Shown one piece after another: positions 54,601-64,000 of a stretch of 64,000 nucleotides of DNA (within the stretch, counting starts at the first letter, position 1; each line of letters begins with the position of its first letter). A program made the position numbers and the translations under genes. The notes beneath the pieces were generated by a model. That model did no database searches, had not been told where the DNA came from, and saw only the letters and a list, made by a program, of their open reading frames with translations. The stretch is from Aldrovandia affinis. Its lineage: Eukaryota; Chordata; Actinopteri; Notacanthiformes; Halosauridae. The stretch lies in contig JAINUG010000049.1 of assembly GCA_029706075.1 (NCBI GenBank), forward strand, positions 1,791,418 through 1,855,417, in the 5' to 3' direction.

Positions 54601-55087
54601 ACGTGGTTGGAGTCCCTTAATTGATCAAACTCACGCAGATTTGACGAAAACGTAGGTTATGAATAAAATGAAAGTATTGCAGCCAATATATTTTGTATTT
54701 TACGTGATCGTGTAAAAGTTATTTCGAAGTAGCAGAAGCAAGTAGAAAGTGCGCTAGCGTTTCAAACAACGTTTGTAACAGGAACAGGAAATGACGAAAT
54801 TAAAGACTTGGAACACGGTGTAGCAATAGCCACCCAATGATTTTTATGTGTCTCCAGGGATGGAATAGTGTCCCAGTGCAGAAGTGATGTTTCTGTGTCC
54901 ACAGGTGTGGAACAGCTACACAGTGCGAGACCAGTTCATGGGCCAGGTGATCTTGGGTGCCGCGCTGAAGGACACAACCAAGCCTCAGAAACTGCAGCTT
55001 CACAAGAGAGGACAAGAGGTGGCAGAGGACATGCCCGGCACCCTCACGCTCAGAGTCGTCACCTCTAGTGAGCTTACTGCCATGTAG
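33494..55087 (+). CDS. capn6: calpain 6-type non-EF-hand calpain (capn6), complete
   Basis: Twelve coding exons give about 643 residues, the usual CAPN5/CAPN6 length: 33494-33658, 40520-40651, 41545-41753, 42718-42910, 43472-43662, 43790-43867, 44861-45056, 45564-45686, 45989-46191, 47235-47357, 47953-48089 and 54905-55087. The order is N-terminal anchor, protease core PC1 (residues about 27-180) and PC2 (to about 340), a C2-like beta-sandwich, and a C-terminal C2 domain; there is no penta-EF hand. All three catalytic residues of calpain proteases are present: Cys81 ([12 protein letters not shown]), His251 (VRGHAYSVT) and Asn283 ([13 protein letters not shown]). Human CAPN6 has Lys in place of the Cys and is regarded as non-proteolytic. 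The closest paralogue is CAPN5; the position between dcx and pak3 identifies capn6. One extra base in exon 10 breaks the frame, as described in that entry. Confidence 0.93.
33788..34150 (+). mobile_element. tRNA-derived SINE, copy 1
   Basis: The copy opens gggcctccgatagggtagcg and continues with gagctgcctatcacgttcgc, gatcgggggcagcatttggc, tcactgagaagcg and a tail ttggccactaaattgggaga. It shares all these landmarks with copies at 46758, 57388 and 60543. The B box has decayed (agtttgaaaccc). It sits in capn6 intron 1, 130 bp after exon 1. Confidence 0.85.
35019..35050 (-). mobile_element. short L2 tail fragment
   Basis: ggcagacactcttttccaga cttacac is a short diverged copy of the same tail (gcagac.ctcttatccaga..gacttac). 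Confidence 0.4.
37320..37505 (+). mobile_element. diverged SINE-like insertion inside the CR1 element
   Basis: The motifs acagtccaaagacatgcatg, gtgtgtgagtgaatggg, tattcctgcctct and ccaaccctgaccagga are those of the fish SINE also seen at 8072-8349. They interrupt the LINE between its endonuclease and RT. A duplicated aaggaaataagatcag occurs at about 37222 and 37304. Confidence 0.6.
37779..38597 (+). pseudogene. CR1-like reverse transcriptase domain, broken
   Basis: The longest intact piece of the LINE: 272 codons covering RT palm and fingers. It contains [47 protein letters not shown] and the catalytic FADD motif. Upstream and downstream parts lie in other frames. Confidence 0.85.
39345..39950. 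repeat. 36-bp minisatellite
   Basis: About 16 imperfect units of a 36-bp motif containing tgctgtggtccttcctgtgt and gcaaagcgctgtgta. Because 36 is divisible by 3, it stays open in several frames on both strands and produces 12-residue repeats such as [12 protein letters not shown] on the minus strand. These are not supported as genes. Confidence 0.93.
40023..40190 (-). mobile_element. L2 LINE 3' tail fragment
   Basis: The sequence catttagcagaccctcttat ccagagcgacttac followed by gcaagagatcagtgtagtaa matches the 3' end of the L2 copy at 27.03 kb. The second half also matches 59873-59970. Confidence 0.75.
40520..40651 (+). CDS. capn6: capn6 exon 2: catalytic cysteine
   Basis: The exon has 44 codons, phase 0 to 0, from [20 protein letters not shown] to LKSELWDK. 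It contains [16 protein letters not shown] with the catalytic Cys81 in the papain-like core helix. Mammalian CAPN6 has GHK in place of GNC here. Confidence 0.95.
41545..41753 (+). CDS. capn6: capn6 exon 3
   Basis: The exon has 209 nt and ends in phase 2. It encodes [20 protein letters not shown], then [18 protein letters not shown] and [13 protein letters not shown], matching the CAPN5/6 protease core. The acceptor is cataaatggtag. Confidence 0.95.
41893..42300 (+). mobile_element. Tc1-like transposon end fragment
   Basis: The fragment begins TACAGTACATCTGGAAAGTA ttcagacccc, the terminal repeat of the abundant fish Tc1 family. It continues through the 5' non-coding part (gttacagccttattctaaaa; tgattgtagtccacctgtgg) and stops before the transposase ORF. 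It lies in capn6 intron 3. Confidence 0.85.
42330..42410 (-). mobile_element. tRNA-like SINE head or tRNA pseudogene
   Basis: On the minus strand an A box (TGGCTGAGTAAGTAGAGC) and a B box (GGTTCGATTTC) are spaced as in a tRNA, within tgtgtggctgagtaagtaga. The acceptor stem does not pair well, so it is read as a SINE head related to the common salmonid/pike type, not a functional tRNA. Confidence 0.6.
42718..42910 (+). CDS. capn6: capn6 exon 4
   Basis: The exon has 193 nt and encodes [35 protein letters not shown] and GGIISCSIK, as in CAPN5 ([19 protein letters not shown]). It ends in phase 0 at gtaggt. Confidence 0.95.
43472..43662 (+). CDS. capn6: capn6 exon 5: catalytic His and Asn
   Basis: The exon has 191 nt after acceptor ttgtgtctcag. 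It encodes [38 protein letters not shown] and [18 protein letters not shown]. His251 in RGHAY and Asn283 in RNPWG complete the triad with Cys81. The open frame runs on upstream of the acceptor without homology, so the start is set by the splice site. Confidence 0.94.
43790..43867 (+). CDS. capn6: capn6 exon 6
   Basis: A small 78-nt exon from acceptor ttatctgtag to donor gtacgt. It encodes (S)[19 protein letters not shown] and KNNGEF(W), corresponding to the EEW...G..V.DDGEFW segment of calpains. Confidence 0.93.
44645..44718. repeat. 17-bp tandem repeat
   Basis: 4.3 nearly perfect copies of taaccaacatggttcag, followed by a 12-bp repeat (acattgacacaa). It lies in capn6 intron 6. Confidence 0.95.
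44861..45056 (+). CDS. capn6: capn6 exon 7
   Basis: The exon has 196 nt and encodes (W)[38 protein letters not shown] and [11 protein letters not shown]. It marks the end of the protease core and the start of the C2-like domain III. A 17-bp tandem repeat lies about 140 bp upstream. Confidence 0.94.
45564..45686 (+). CDS. capn6: capn6 exon 8
   Basis: The exon has 41 codons, phase 0 to 0: [20 protein letters not shown] and [14 protein letters not shown], a domain III beta-sandwich segment matching CAPN5 (IFEVKKPEDEVLICIQQ). Confidence 0.94.
45989..46191 (+). CDS. capn6: capn6 exon 9
   Basis: The exon has 203 nt: [40 protein letters not shown] and [17 protein letters not shown]. It is the second half of domain III. 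The acceptor is ttctgaag and the donor gtacag. Confidence 0.94.
46350..46430. mobile_element. collapsed MITE, near-perfect inverted repeat
   Basis: TACAGTGGGGTCCAAAAGT at the left is mirrored by cttttggaccccactgta at the right, with only about 40 bp between. It is the same family as the MITE at 17763-18293, with almost the entire interior lost. It can fold into a hairpin. Confidence 0.85.
46758..47120 (+). mobile_element. tRNA-derived SINE, copy 2
   Basis: Head gatagcatagcaatctaacg with B-box-like gtggtttgaaacc, body gatcgggggcggcatttggc and agggtgtctcctgggtgggc, and tail ggatgtaattggctactaaa. It ends 115 bp before capn6 exon 10. Confidence 0.85.
47235..47357 (+). CDS. capn6: capn6 exon 10, frame broken by one extra base
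   Basis: The exon opens (R)[19 protein letters not shown] and [16 protein letters not shown], as in CAPN5 (CGYPQLVTQVHVLGAAGL). After AGAGC a run of three C's puts the sequence out of frame: it is 123 nt where 122 are needed to join exon 11, and the unshifted continuation would give a stop inside exon 11. With two C's the joined frame reads on to [13 protein letters not shown]. No alternative GT donor repairs this. The cause is either an assembly base error or a real mutation. Confidence 0.85.
47953..48089 (+). CDS. capn6: capn6 exon 11: start of C-terminal C2 domain
   Basis: The exon has 137 nt after acceptor tttgttctgcag: (G)[36 protein letters not shown] and PITVQ. It is the C2-domain strand region shared with CAPN5 (GANSYVIIKCEG, KGIFYRKK). 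The following intron is 6.8 kb because of nested transposons. Confidence 0.94.
48433..48458. repeat. (AAATC)n LINE tail
   Basis: Five AATCA-type pentamers at the 3' end of the L2 LINE, next to the common fish motif atttatttgtatagcac. Confidence 0.8.
49510..51272 (-). mobile_element. internally deleted Ty3/Gypsy element nested in the L2 LINE
   Basis: Two direct repeats (about 49510-49955 and 50900-51272), both containing ccctggacgggaacagagca, are the LTRs. They enclose only 0.9 kb of pol on the minus strand. The element ends in CA and is flanked by GAGAG on each side (49505-49509, 51273-51277), as for an LTR retrotransposon. Gag, protease, the start of RT and integrase are missing. The left copy reads TCTCACAC where the right reads TGTCACAC, so the LTRs have diverged. 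Confidence 0.85.
49980..50905 (-). pseudogene. Gypsy pol remnant: RT and RNase H
   Basis: Frames on the minus strand give RT ([29 protein letters not shown] and [20 protein letters not shown], the YLDD catalytic box), then [18 protein letters not shown] and RNase H ([58 protein letters not shown]). At least two frameshifts are present. A purine-rich agggaggggg just after the RNase H, next to the LTR, is a polypurine-tract candidate. Confidence 0.85.
51307..51386 (-). mobile_element. 80-bp SINE-like insert with 8-bp target duplication
   Basis: The insert tacattttaagcatttagca ... atagttagcgc is flanked by AAGGCATT on both sides (51299-51306, 51387-51394) and has no inverted ends. It matches the L2 3' tail family (63121-63240 is the closest copy) with the central cttatccagagt missing. 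Retroposition by L2 machinery is the likely origin. Confidence 0.75.
51920..52443 (-). pseudogene. L2 LINE reverse transcriptase, broken
   Basis: The frames contain [60 protein letters not shown] and [17 protein letters not shown]. This arrangement is characteristic of the L2/Maui clade. The segment with the YADD box was not found intact. Confidence 0.85.
52376..53621 (-). pseudogene. L2 LINE endonuclease region
   Basis: Broken frames read [37 protein letters not shown] and [12 protein letters not shown], the order of APE-type endonuclease motifs, then the linker to RT ([20 protein letters not shown]). Confidence 0.8.
53691..54555 (-). pseudogene. L2 LINE ORF1: zinc motif, coiled coil and SGNH esterase
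   Basis: The first frame starts [16 protein letters not shown] with two CxxC pairs (SCLEC, ICRKC), a short coiled coil ([12 protein letters not shown]) and the esterase block I (VLIIGDSI). Blocks III and V follow in shifted frames: [11 protein letters not shown] and [10 protein letters not shown]. The Ser, Asp and His of an SGNH hydrolase are thus all recognisable. Such esterase domains are known from ORF1 of CR1 and L2-type LINEs. Confidence 0.75.
54905..55087 (+). CDS. capn6: capn6 terminal exon
   Basis: The exon has 60 codons plus [43 protein letters not shown] and [11 protein letters not shown] end the C2 domain, parallel to CAPN5 VWNHRVLKDEFLGQV...SSTSLMAV. Confidence 0.95.
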   Translation: MWNSYTVRDQFMGQVILGAALKDTTKPQKLQLHKRGQEVAEDMPGTLTLRVVTSSELTAM

Positions 55088-55642
55088 CACCCAGAGGGCA
55101 GCTCCCCCGTCCTCCTGAATGACGGGCACCACTACACCCTGCTCTGGCTACCATCTAAAAGCTTGACACCGCCTACAAAAATGTCAGAGGCTATTGGACA
55201 ACAGTGCTGAATTCTGTGGTGCTAATTATGCCTGTCTGATAGGACACTTTTATAAGGGAAGAATCCACATTTGCGACAGTGGTACTATTTTGTAACATTT
55301 CCCAAAAACAAGCAGTTGTTCGCTGTAAAGATGCACAAATATTAATATGAATATTTGACAAGACATGTTTAAACATATACATTCCATCCATTACAATTAC
55401 TAAGTATCATTTATACAAATGGAGGGTACCCCATAACCAGCAGTGAAGATATGGCCAAATACCAAACCAAGTCCAACAGACTGTTAATACACACAAGATC
55501 AAATTTTGTTGAGTTCGTAGCAGTTTTCCTGGATCCTGCTAGCCTGTCAGAGAAACGTGAGAGATCATTTCTCTACCACAGACTTTAGGGGTCCATCATG
55601 TCATATATAAAAATAAGAAAATATTCAATATTTGGTTTCCCA

Positions 55643-55648
55643 AATAAA
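55643..55648 (+). terminator. likely capn6 polyadenylation signal
   Basis: AATAAA about 560 bp after the capn6 stop codon, followed by a TG-rich ctggttctgattggtgc. This would give a short 3' UTR. Other AATAAA motifs farther right (for example near 56360) are also possible. Confidence 0.5.
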
Positions 55649-57387
55649 GATTCCCAACAAGGCATTCCCTGGTTCTGATTGGTGCTTCCAGAGCATCAAC
55701 AATGCTGCTTTGCTCAACAATGATGCTCACTAATAATGCCAATCTTTGCTTTGCTATAGGGCAGGTAAGTCTTAGAGGCTTGAGAAAGGATTCGTAGACA
55801 GCTGAAAAACTCAGCTCACGTAGCTAAGATTTTGAACATTTAAATTTGCTGAAAAACTCATTAGCTCACGTTAATTAACCAGTGAATTAAAATAAGAGAA
55901 AGTGAGATGTTTTAGCGTAATTGGCTACATAATGTGAGTTCCTAATTAAGACCCATGCATTTTGTTAGTACAGTAGTTAACTAATATATCGTAGTTCGTT
56001 TTCTAAAGACACGTCTTTATTTGACATAATAGCCACATATGTACATTTTTATCAATACGAGCATACAATGGTTCACTTTTACATTATGAAAATCAATATT
56101 GAGTTTATTCATAGCCGATAGTCACATGCGATGCAAAGCAATTGCCATGAAGTGCTGCACATATTTTGTACACGTGTTATTGAAAACGTGTGATTTGTTT
56201 TAACTATCAGCTTTTATCAGCCTAAAATTGGGTTTAATCTGTGCAATTTACAGTAAATGTATGTGTTATGTTTATGTCTGTCATTAGATGAAAGATTATT
56301 ATTAATGGAATATATTTTTTAAGCATTTACATGAGCAGTATTTATAGCTTCTTGAATTTTAATAAAAAAATGTGACAAAGATCAGGATTCTATGGTCTGC
56401 AATTCTTTTTAATATATATATATTTTACCTGCACACGATTTACAGTAAAATGTGTTTTCATCAGTGTGCCTCTCATCTAGTGGCATGTTCATTTCTATAG
56501 ATTTATTTTATGCACGGTTGGATTCCAAGATCTGCTCTCATATTTAGTGTCTCTACACAGTACACAGTATACGGTCTCCAGTTTTCTGTAAATACACACT
56601 CACAGTAATTATTTTAACTCTGTGCTGTATATATAACTCTGGCATATGCCTTACCAACCCATAACTTAGTGATTGGCATATCTTAATTTGCCTCTGAATT
56701 ATAATGTATGTGACATTTTTAATTATTTTGAGGTTTACAAAGCTTTGTTTTGTTAAGGTTTGATTGCACAGCAACCGATTACTTCACACATTCAATGGAA
56801 AAAAACTCCAAGCACATGAAAAATAAACATAATAGATTTTTTTCCTTTTTTATTTCAGTCCACTTTCCAAACTGGTATTTTTGTTGTAGTACACTCAAGA
56901 TAGCCATGCACAATTCATAATGGAAAAAAATGCTTCAAACCACAGTTACCTTCAGGTTTTTTTAAATTGAAACTTTTCCTGCTTGTTTATTTTTTATCAT
57001 TTTCGTAAAAGAAAACAATAAAAAAAAATAGAAGAGATGTATCAGCAGCTTTATTTTGTCAATTTAAATAATTTAAAACAATCTTTTTTCAGTTTCTCTG
57101 GATATACATTTCAAGAGCAATTTCCCATCACAAGTACAAGTCACATTGCCCAGAAACAATAGTGCACAGGTGAAACATTGAAGGATGCTATGCTCACAGT
57201 CCCAGGATCTCACAGACAAACAGCAGGGCCAATGTTTCCTTCCAAGCCTTTGATTAAGGCCTTTTGAACTCTAGATATACACAGTAGCACAGTGCAAGAC
57301 TGTAATCCTGTGTGTTATATGAGGATAGTTCTTTCTTACTTTTCCTAAAAAGGGCCACATACGTGGTGCTGAAATATCAAAATAAAC

Positions 57388-57645
57388 GTGGTGGGGAGCC
57401 CCGATCGGGGGCCGTGTTTGGCTATCTGCCCCAGGGGGAGGTAGGAGGGCGAGCTGGTACGAACTTGCTGAGAAGCGCGTAAGGGTGTCTCCAGAACGTG
57501 AGTGGGCGAATTCCGTCTCGATGGTTCACTGCCCTAGGAGAATTAGCTTGCCTCATAGAGATGGGCGGTGAGTTCATGTGGGGAGGGCAAATCGAAATGA
57601 AGAGAGGGTATGACTGGTCACTAAATTGGGAGAAAAACCTGAAAA
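57388..57645 (+). mobile_element. tRNA-derived SINE, copy 3 (5'-truncated)
   Basis: The copy lacks the tRNA-like head and starts at ggagccccgatcgggggccg. It continues through cttgctgagaagcgcgtaag and ends in tggtcactaaattgggagaa. It is directly followed by a second SINE. Confidence 0.8.
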
Positions 57646-57663
57646 AATCTGTTTAAAAAACAA

Positions 57664-58225
57664 ATTAAAGGCCTCCCGCGTGGTCTAGTGCTTTCAACGT
57701 CCGACGCTGGCCACGGCAACCGGGGTTCGATTCCCCATTGCGCCAGAGTTGGCTCTGGCTGGGAATGCCATCGGGGCGGCAATTGGCTGCGCACAGGAGT
57801 GGTTCTGGGGTACCGGAATTACAGTTGACAGCTCGGTGAGTGCTGTCTCAGAGGAGGCAGCGCTTCACCTTTGTCACTGCCGGTCACAGGACTACGGCAG
57901 CGAACTACGAGGGAGGGGATTTAACTAAGCACAGTCCGAGTAATTGGCTACCAATTTGGGAGAAACATGTGGTAAAATTGAAAAAAAAATTGAAAGAAAA
58001 GGAATTAAAAAAGGAAATATCAAAATAAAGCCTGAGTATTATACAAATGAAAGGGAGGACGTCCCTGTTGACAAAATAATTGGCGAGTTCCGTCGGCCTC
58101 AGGGAAGTGGCTTGTCCAGCAGAGGTGGATAGCGAGTTCGTGGGGGAGGGAAAATCGAAAGAAAATAGAGGGTATAATTGGTCACTAAATTGGGAGAAAA
58201 TGGGAGAAAAAACTGAAACAAAACA
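57664..58225 (+). mobile_element. composite SINE with tRNA-Glu-like head
   Basis: The head cctcccgcgtggtctagtgc with B box GGTTCGATTCC (57724-57734) resembles tRNA-Glu in both promoter boxes. A body with its own tail (ggctaccaatttgggagaaa, about 57950) is followed at about 58075-58225 by the 3' half of the other SINE family (gagttccgtcggcctc, ggtcactaaattgggagaaa). This may be a dimer, or one SINE inserted next to another. Confidence 0.75.
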
Positions 58226-59714
58226 ATTTTTTTTTTTTTAAAGCAGGTACCAAAGAATTATGGGAGCAGAGAATGACAGAACAGTGCACAAATATGTGGG
58301 TCCTGAAGTTTTGCATTATGTTTATTATTAAATTAATCCATAAGAGACAACAGCTCCTAGCTCACCCCCCCCCAGTTAGCTATTCAGCTACTCTAAATAA
58401 TGATGTCAAACTGTAGGACAATTTTGACCTTTGACATTCCATATCAAGTGGACAAAATGTCTAGCTAGGAACAAAAGTCATGACAAGATTATTAAGAAGG
58501 CCATATTTGTTTAAGCAAAGAATTGGCAGAATTTTACACAAACCATGGTCAACTATTATGCTTCACACTCTCAATCTTTGACTTCATCTAAACCAGTTGT
58601 ATGTTCTCAACGAAGCATTTACTCAAATCCCATATGAAAATTAAGAAATATGAAACCACTGAATTAGTACTTGATGGTACCTAAAATAGGGTAACTATCA
58701 CGAAATGGTGCACAATCACTTGTTATAAGCTATGGATTTGTAAACATGAAGTTTTCCCAACATACTTTTGGGGAAGCAGCTATTGAAGACAGAAAATTGT
58801 AACCTGGCTAAATTGTTTAAAAAAAGTCCATCCCTTGCAAAACGTTTGTACATCCATTCTTGAATCCCAATAGTTTGTACAAATGGCGTCTCATAATACA
58901 CACGGAATCTCCTTAAAATACATTTTTGTTTCGTCATTGGAAAAGACATGTTCATTGCGTCTATGTCAGATCAATATAGATCTATTCCATCCACTATATG
59001 TGGACAAAAGGGTATTTTCTGGAATAGCCCACAGCAGGTTTTTCCAATTAATTCCAGTTAATTTCTCTCTATTGCCTCGTTAACAAAGTACATCTCACAG
59101 ACATATCAAACTGAACTATTCCAAGGCAGACAAGCATGAAGTTTCATGCTCTTAAAACAAGGATTAAACAAAGTCAGCCAGCTCGTTAAAATGCAGTCAT
59201 GCAGTTTTACTGGTCATCATGGTACACTTCGTCAGCATAAATCACATCTTTTATCAAAATGTTCAGCATGGTTGTAATTTGATGGAATTTTGGAGGGGGG
59301 TGGGCAAGGAGTAATATCACATCTCGAGAGGGTATAATCTGAGGTTTGCAGATATTAAAAGTGCTGCTTTTCCCATGTCATCTCTCCGACACCTTTTCTG
59401 AATCCAATAGAATTGCAAAAAAGCCCAAATTGTTTTCTTTTTGTCTGTCCTTGGAGACGGCTTCTGCAAAGCTAGGATCCCCGTCAGACCCAATTACGAC
59501 AGACACCGCAGTTACACATTTAAAATAGTGCTTAATGAGAGGTAAATTAGTTAGTGCTACAGAGCCAAAGCACGTATGCTATTTTGATTGTTCCTTGGAA
59601 TGGCTGTGCATTTGTCCTCGTGCCGTCCCATCAGCACTTGGACCCCCCTTGTGTCAGAGACAGAGGGGTTGATGTGCTCCAGCAGGTCTCTGTGGGTGGA
59701 CTTCATCCCTCCCC

Positions 59715-63021
<3,307 letters not shown>

Positions 63022-63120
63022 CTATTGGAAAAACAGAAGAGTTGGAACAATTTGATTTCACTGCTGTAATGTGCTTTCTGGCAGATAGCATACTTTCTCT
63101 GTCACATACACACGCACACA

Positions 63121-63302
63121 CATTACATTTACATTTACATTTACATTTTAAGCATTTAGCAGACACTCTTATCCAGAGTGACTTACAAGATGTGCATTAA
63201 TACATGGTAGGAACAATCATAGTTTGCGCACGAGGCTGAGCGGAGGGGTCTGGCTGGGCTGTAGGGTGTGATGAGTGTCTGGAGGTAAGGGGGAGCAGCC
63301 AG
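63121..63302 (-). mobile_element. L2-derived tail copy
   Basis: Four acattt units are followed by aagcatttagcagacactct, gtaggaacaatcatagtttg and gaggctgagcggaggggtct. The last part matches the C-terminal coding/3' UTR zone of the L2 copy near 27785, so this is the L2 3' end with an internal deletion. Confidence 0.75.
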
Positions 63303-63304
63303 AG

Positions 63305-63516
63305 TGCCAGAGTGCTTTCATTAAAAACACCCCAAACACTACACAACTGTCTATGAATAAAACACAGCCTCATTATACAAGAGGCACTGGAATAACGTGA
63401 AACATTTAAGGAAATTAAAATGGGCCCATTAAAAATGTCCCAGGCGGTAGTTACAAGCAAATCAGGTACATACATTTTTCATTCTTTTCAAGGGAAATAT
63501 TGAGGAAAATGTTTTA
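63305..63516. repeat. about 210-bp direct duplication, first copy
   Basis: The segment from gccagagtgct through gtctatgaataaaacacagc to attgaggaaaatgttttaaa recurs at 63772-63976 with only a few mismatches. Confidence 0.9.
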
Positions 63517-63536
63517 AACACACACAAACACACACA

Positions 63537-63600
<64 letters not shown>

Positions 63601-63626
63601 CAAACACATACACACACACACACTCT
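63517..63626. repeat. (CA)n microsatellite
   Basis: About 100 bp of CA with minor interruptions (cata, caaa), between the two 210-bp copies. Confidence 0.95.
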
Positions 63627-63771
63627 CTCTAATGCACACATACAATATTCAGCGCCAGCAATGCCACATGGGAATTATGTAAGAAAGGTTGTTTGGAGCT
63701 GGGCAAGACCAAGCAACTTGATCACAGATTTAGCAATTAGCCCAGAACAGGATGGGATGGGCAGGTACTGG

Positions 63772-63976
63772 TGCCAGAGTGCTAACACCCCAAACACTAC
63801 ACAGCTGTCTATGAATAAAACACAGCCTCATTATACAAGACGCACTGGAATAACGTGAAACATTTAAGGAAATTAAAATGGGCCCATTAAAAATGTCCCA
63901 GACGGTAGTTACAAGCAAATCAGGTGCATACATTTTTCATTATTTTCAAGGGAAATATTGAGGAAAATGCTTTAAA
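63772..63976. repeat. about 210-bp direct duplication, second copy
   Basis: Nearly identical to 63305-63516, in the same orientation, with a (CA)n tract and about 145 bp of unique sequence between the copies. Confidence 0.9.
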
Positions 63977-64000
63977 GGGAAAATACAATAATTGTACTAT

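Larger units (their letters stand above)
48433..54830 (-). mobile_element. full-length L2-type LINE with two nested insertions
   Basis: Transcribed right to left inside the last capn6 intron. In order: ORF1 with a CxxC-type zinc motif and SGNH esterase (about 54555-53690), endonuclease (about 53621-52910), reverse transcriptase (about 52443-51920) and C-terminal part (51622-51380, then 49260-49140: [31 protein letters not shown]). It ends at an (AAATC)n tail at 48433-48458. It is interrupted by the Gypsy element at 49510-51272 and the 80-bp insert at 51307-51386; joining the flanks restores continuous LINE sequence. Frameshifts suggest it is no longer active. The 5' limit near 54830 is approximate. 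Confidence 0.85.
55088..59714. other. convergent capn6 / pak3 spacer and 3' UTRs
   Basis: AT-rich; no coding similarity seen. capn6 probably ends near 55.66 kb. The pak3 3' UTR runs leftward from 59714, with candidate minus-strand AATAAA signals (TTTATT on the plus strand) near 58320 and 57050; which is used cannot be told. SINEs occupy 57388-58225. Confidence 0.6.

Noticed and set aside
33494-55087. Calling the calpain CAPN5 because it keeps the catalytic Cys
   Set aside because: CAPN5 lies elsewhere in vertebrate genomes, while the dcx/pak3 neighbourhood is that of CAPN6. Retention of Cys is an ancestral state and does not identify the paralogue.
57664-57740. Functional tRNA-Glu gene
   Set aside because: The promoter boxes fit, but the anticodon arm and acceptor stem do not pair as required, and the sequence continues into a SINE body.

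Overview
The window is vertebrate nuclear DNA, almost certainly from a ray-finned fish. Coding sequence is confined to short exons with GT/AG introns. The rest is AT-rich introns and spacers full of (CA/TG)n microsatellites and fish-type transposable elements: Tc1/mariner copies and MITEs, L2- and CR1-type LINEs, Ty3/Gypsy remnants and tRNA-derived SINEs. I cannot name the species. No bacterial, viral or CRISPR features are present.

Three host genes are supported. (1) The 3' end of doublecortin (dcx, + strand, 8421-17491): the end of the second DC domain and the Ser/Pro-rich C-terminal tail; the first coding exons lie upstream of the window. (2) A complete calpain-6-type gene (capn6, + strand, 33494-55087): 12 coding exons, about 643 residues, with calpain catalytic core, C2-like domain III and terminal C2 domain. 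(3) The kinase-domain end of a group I p21-activated kinase, best called pak3 (- strand, 63021 down to 59715); its regulatory half lies beyond the right edge. The order and orientation (dcx and capn6 co-directional, capn6 and pak3 tail to tail) match the human Xq23 cluster, which supports the orthology calls.

Layout: 1-8420 is dcx intron with an LTR-like repeat and a SINE. 8421-17491 holds the dcx exons separated by TG-rich introns. 17492-33471 is probable dcx 3' UTR plus spacer with a MITE, a deleted Tc1, an L2 LINE split by a solo LTR, and an orphan exon-like segment near 29.8 kb. 33472-55087 is capn6, whose first intron holds a CR1-like LINE and a 36-bp minisatellite. Its last intron holds a full-length L2 LINE carrying a nested, internally deleted Gypsy element and a nested 80-bp SINE-like insert. 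55088-59714 is the convergent capn6/pak3 spacer, and 59715-64000 is pak3.

Points most worth a second look: the fish CAPN6 keeps the full Cys-His-Asn triad that mammalian CAPN6 lacks; one-base frame breaks occur in capn6 exon 10 and in the pak3 glycine-loop exon; both linker exons of dcx sit directly behind long UG tracts, and one is an apparently unassigned in-frame cassette exon; a second in-frame candidate cassette exon lies inside the pak3 kinase domain; and the nested transposons have target-site duplications that can be read directly.
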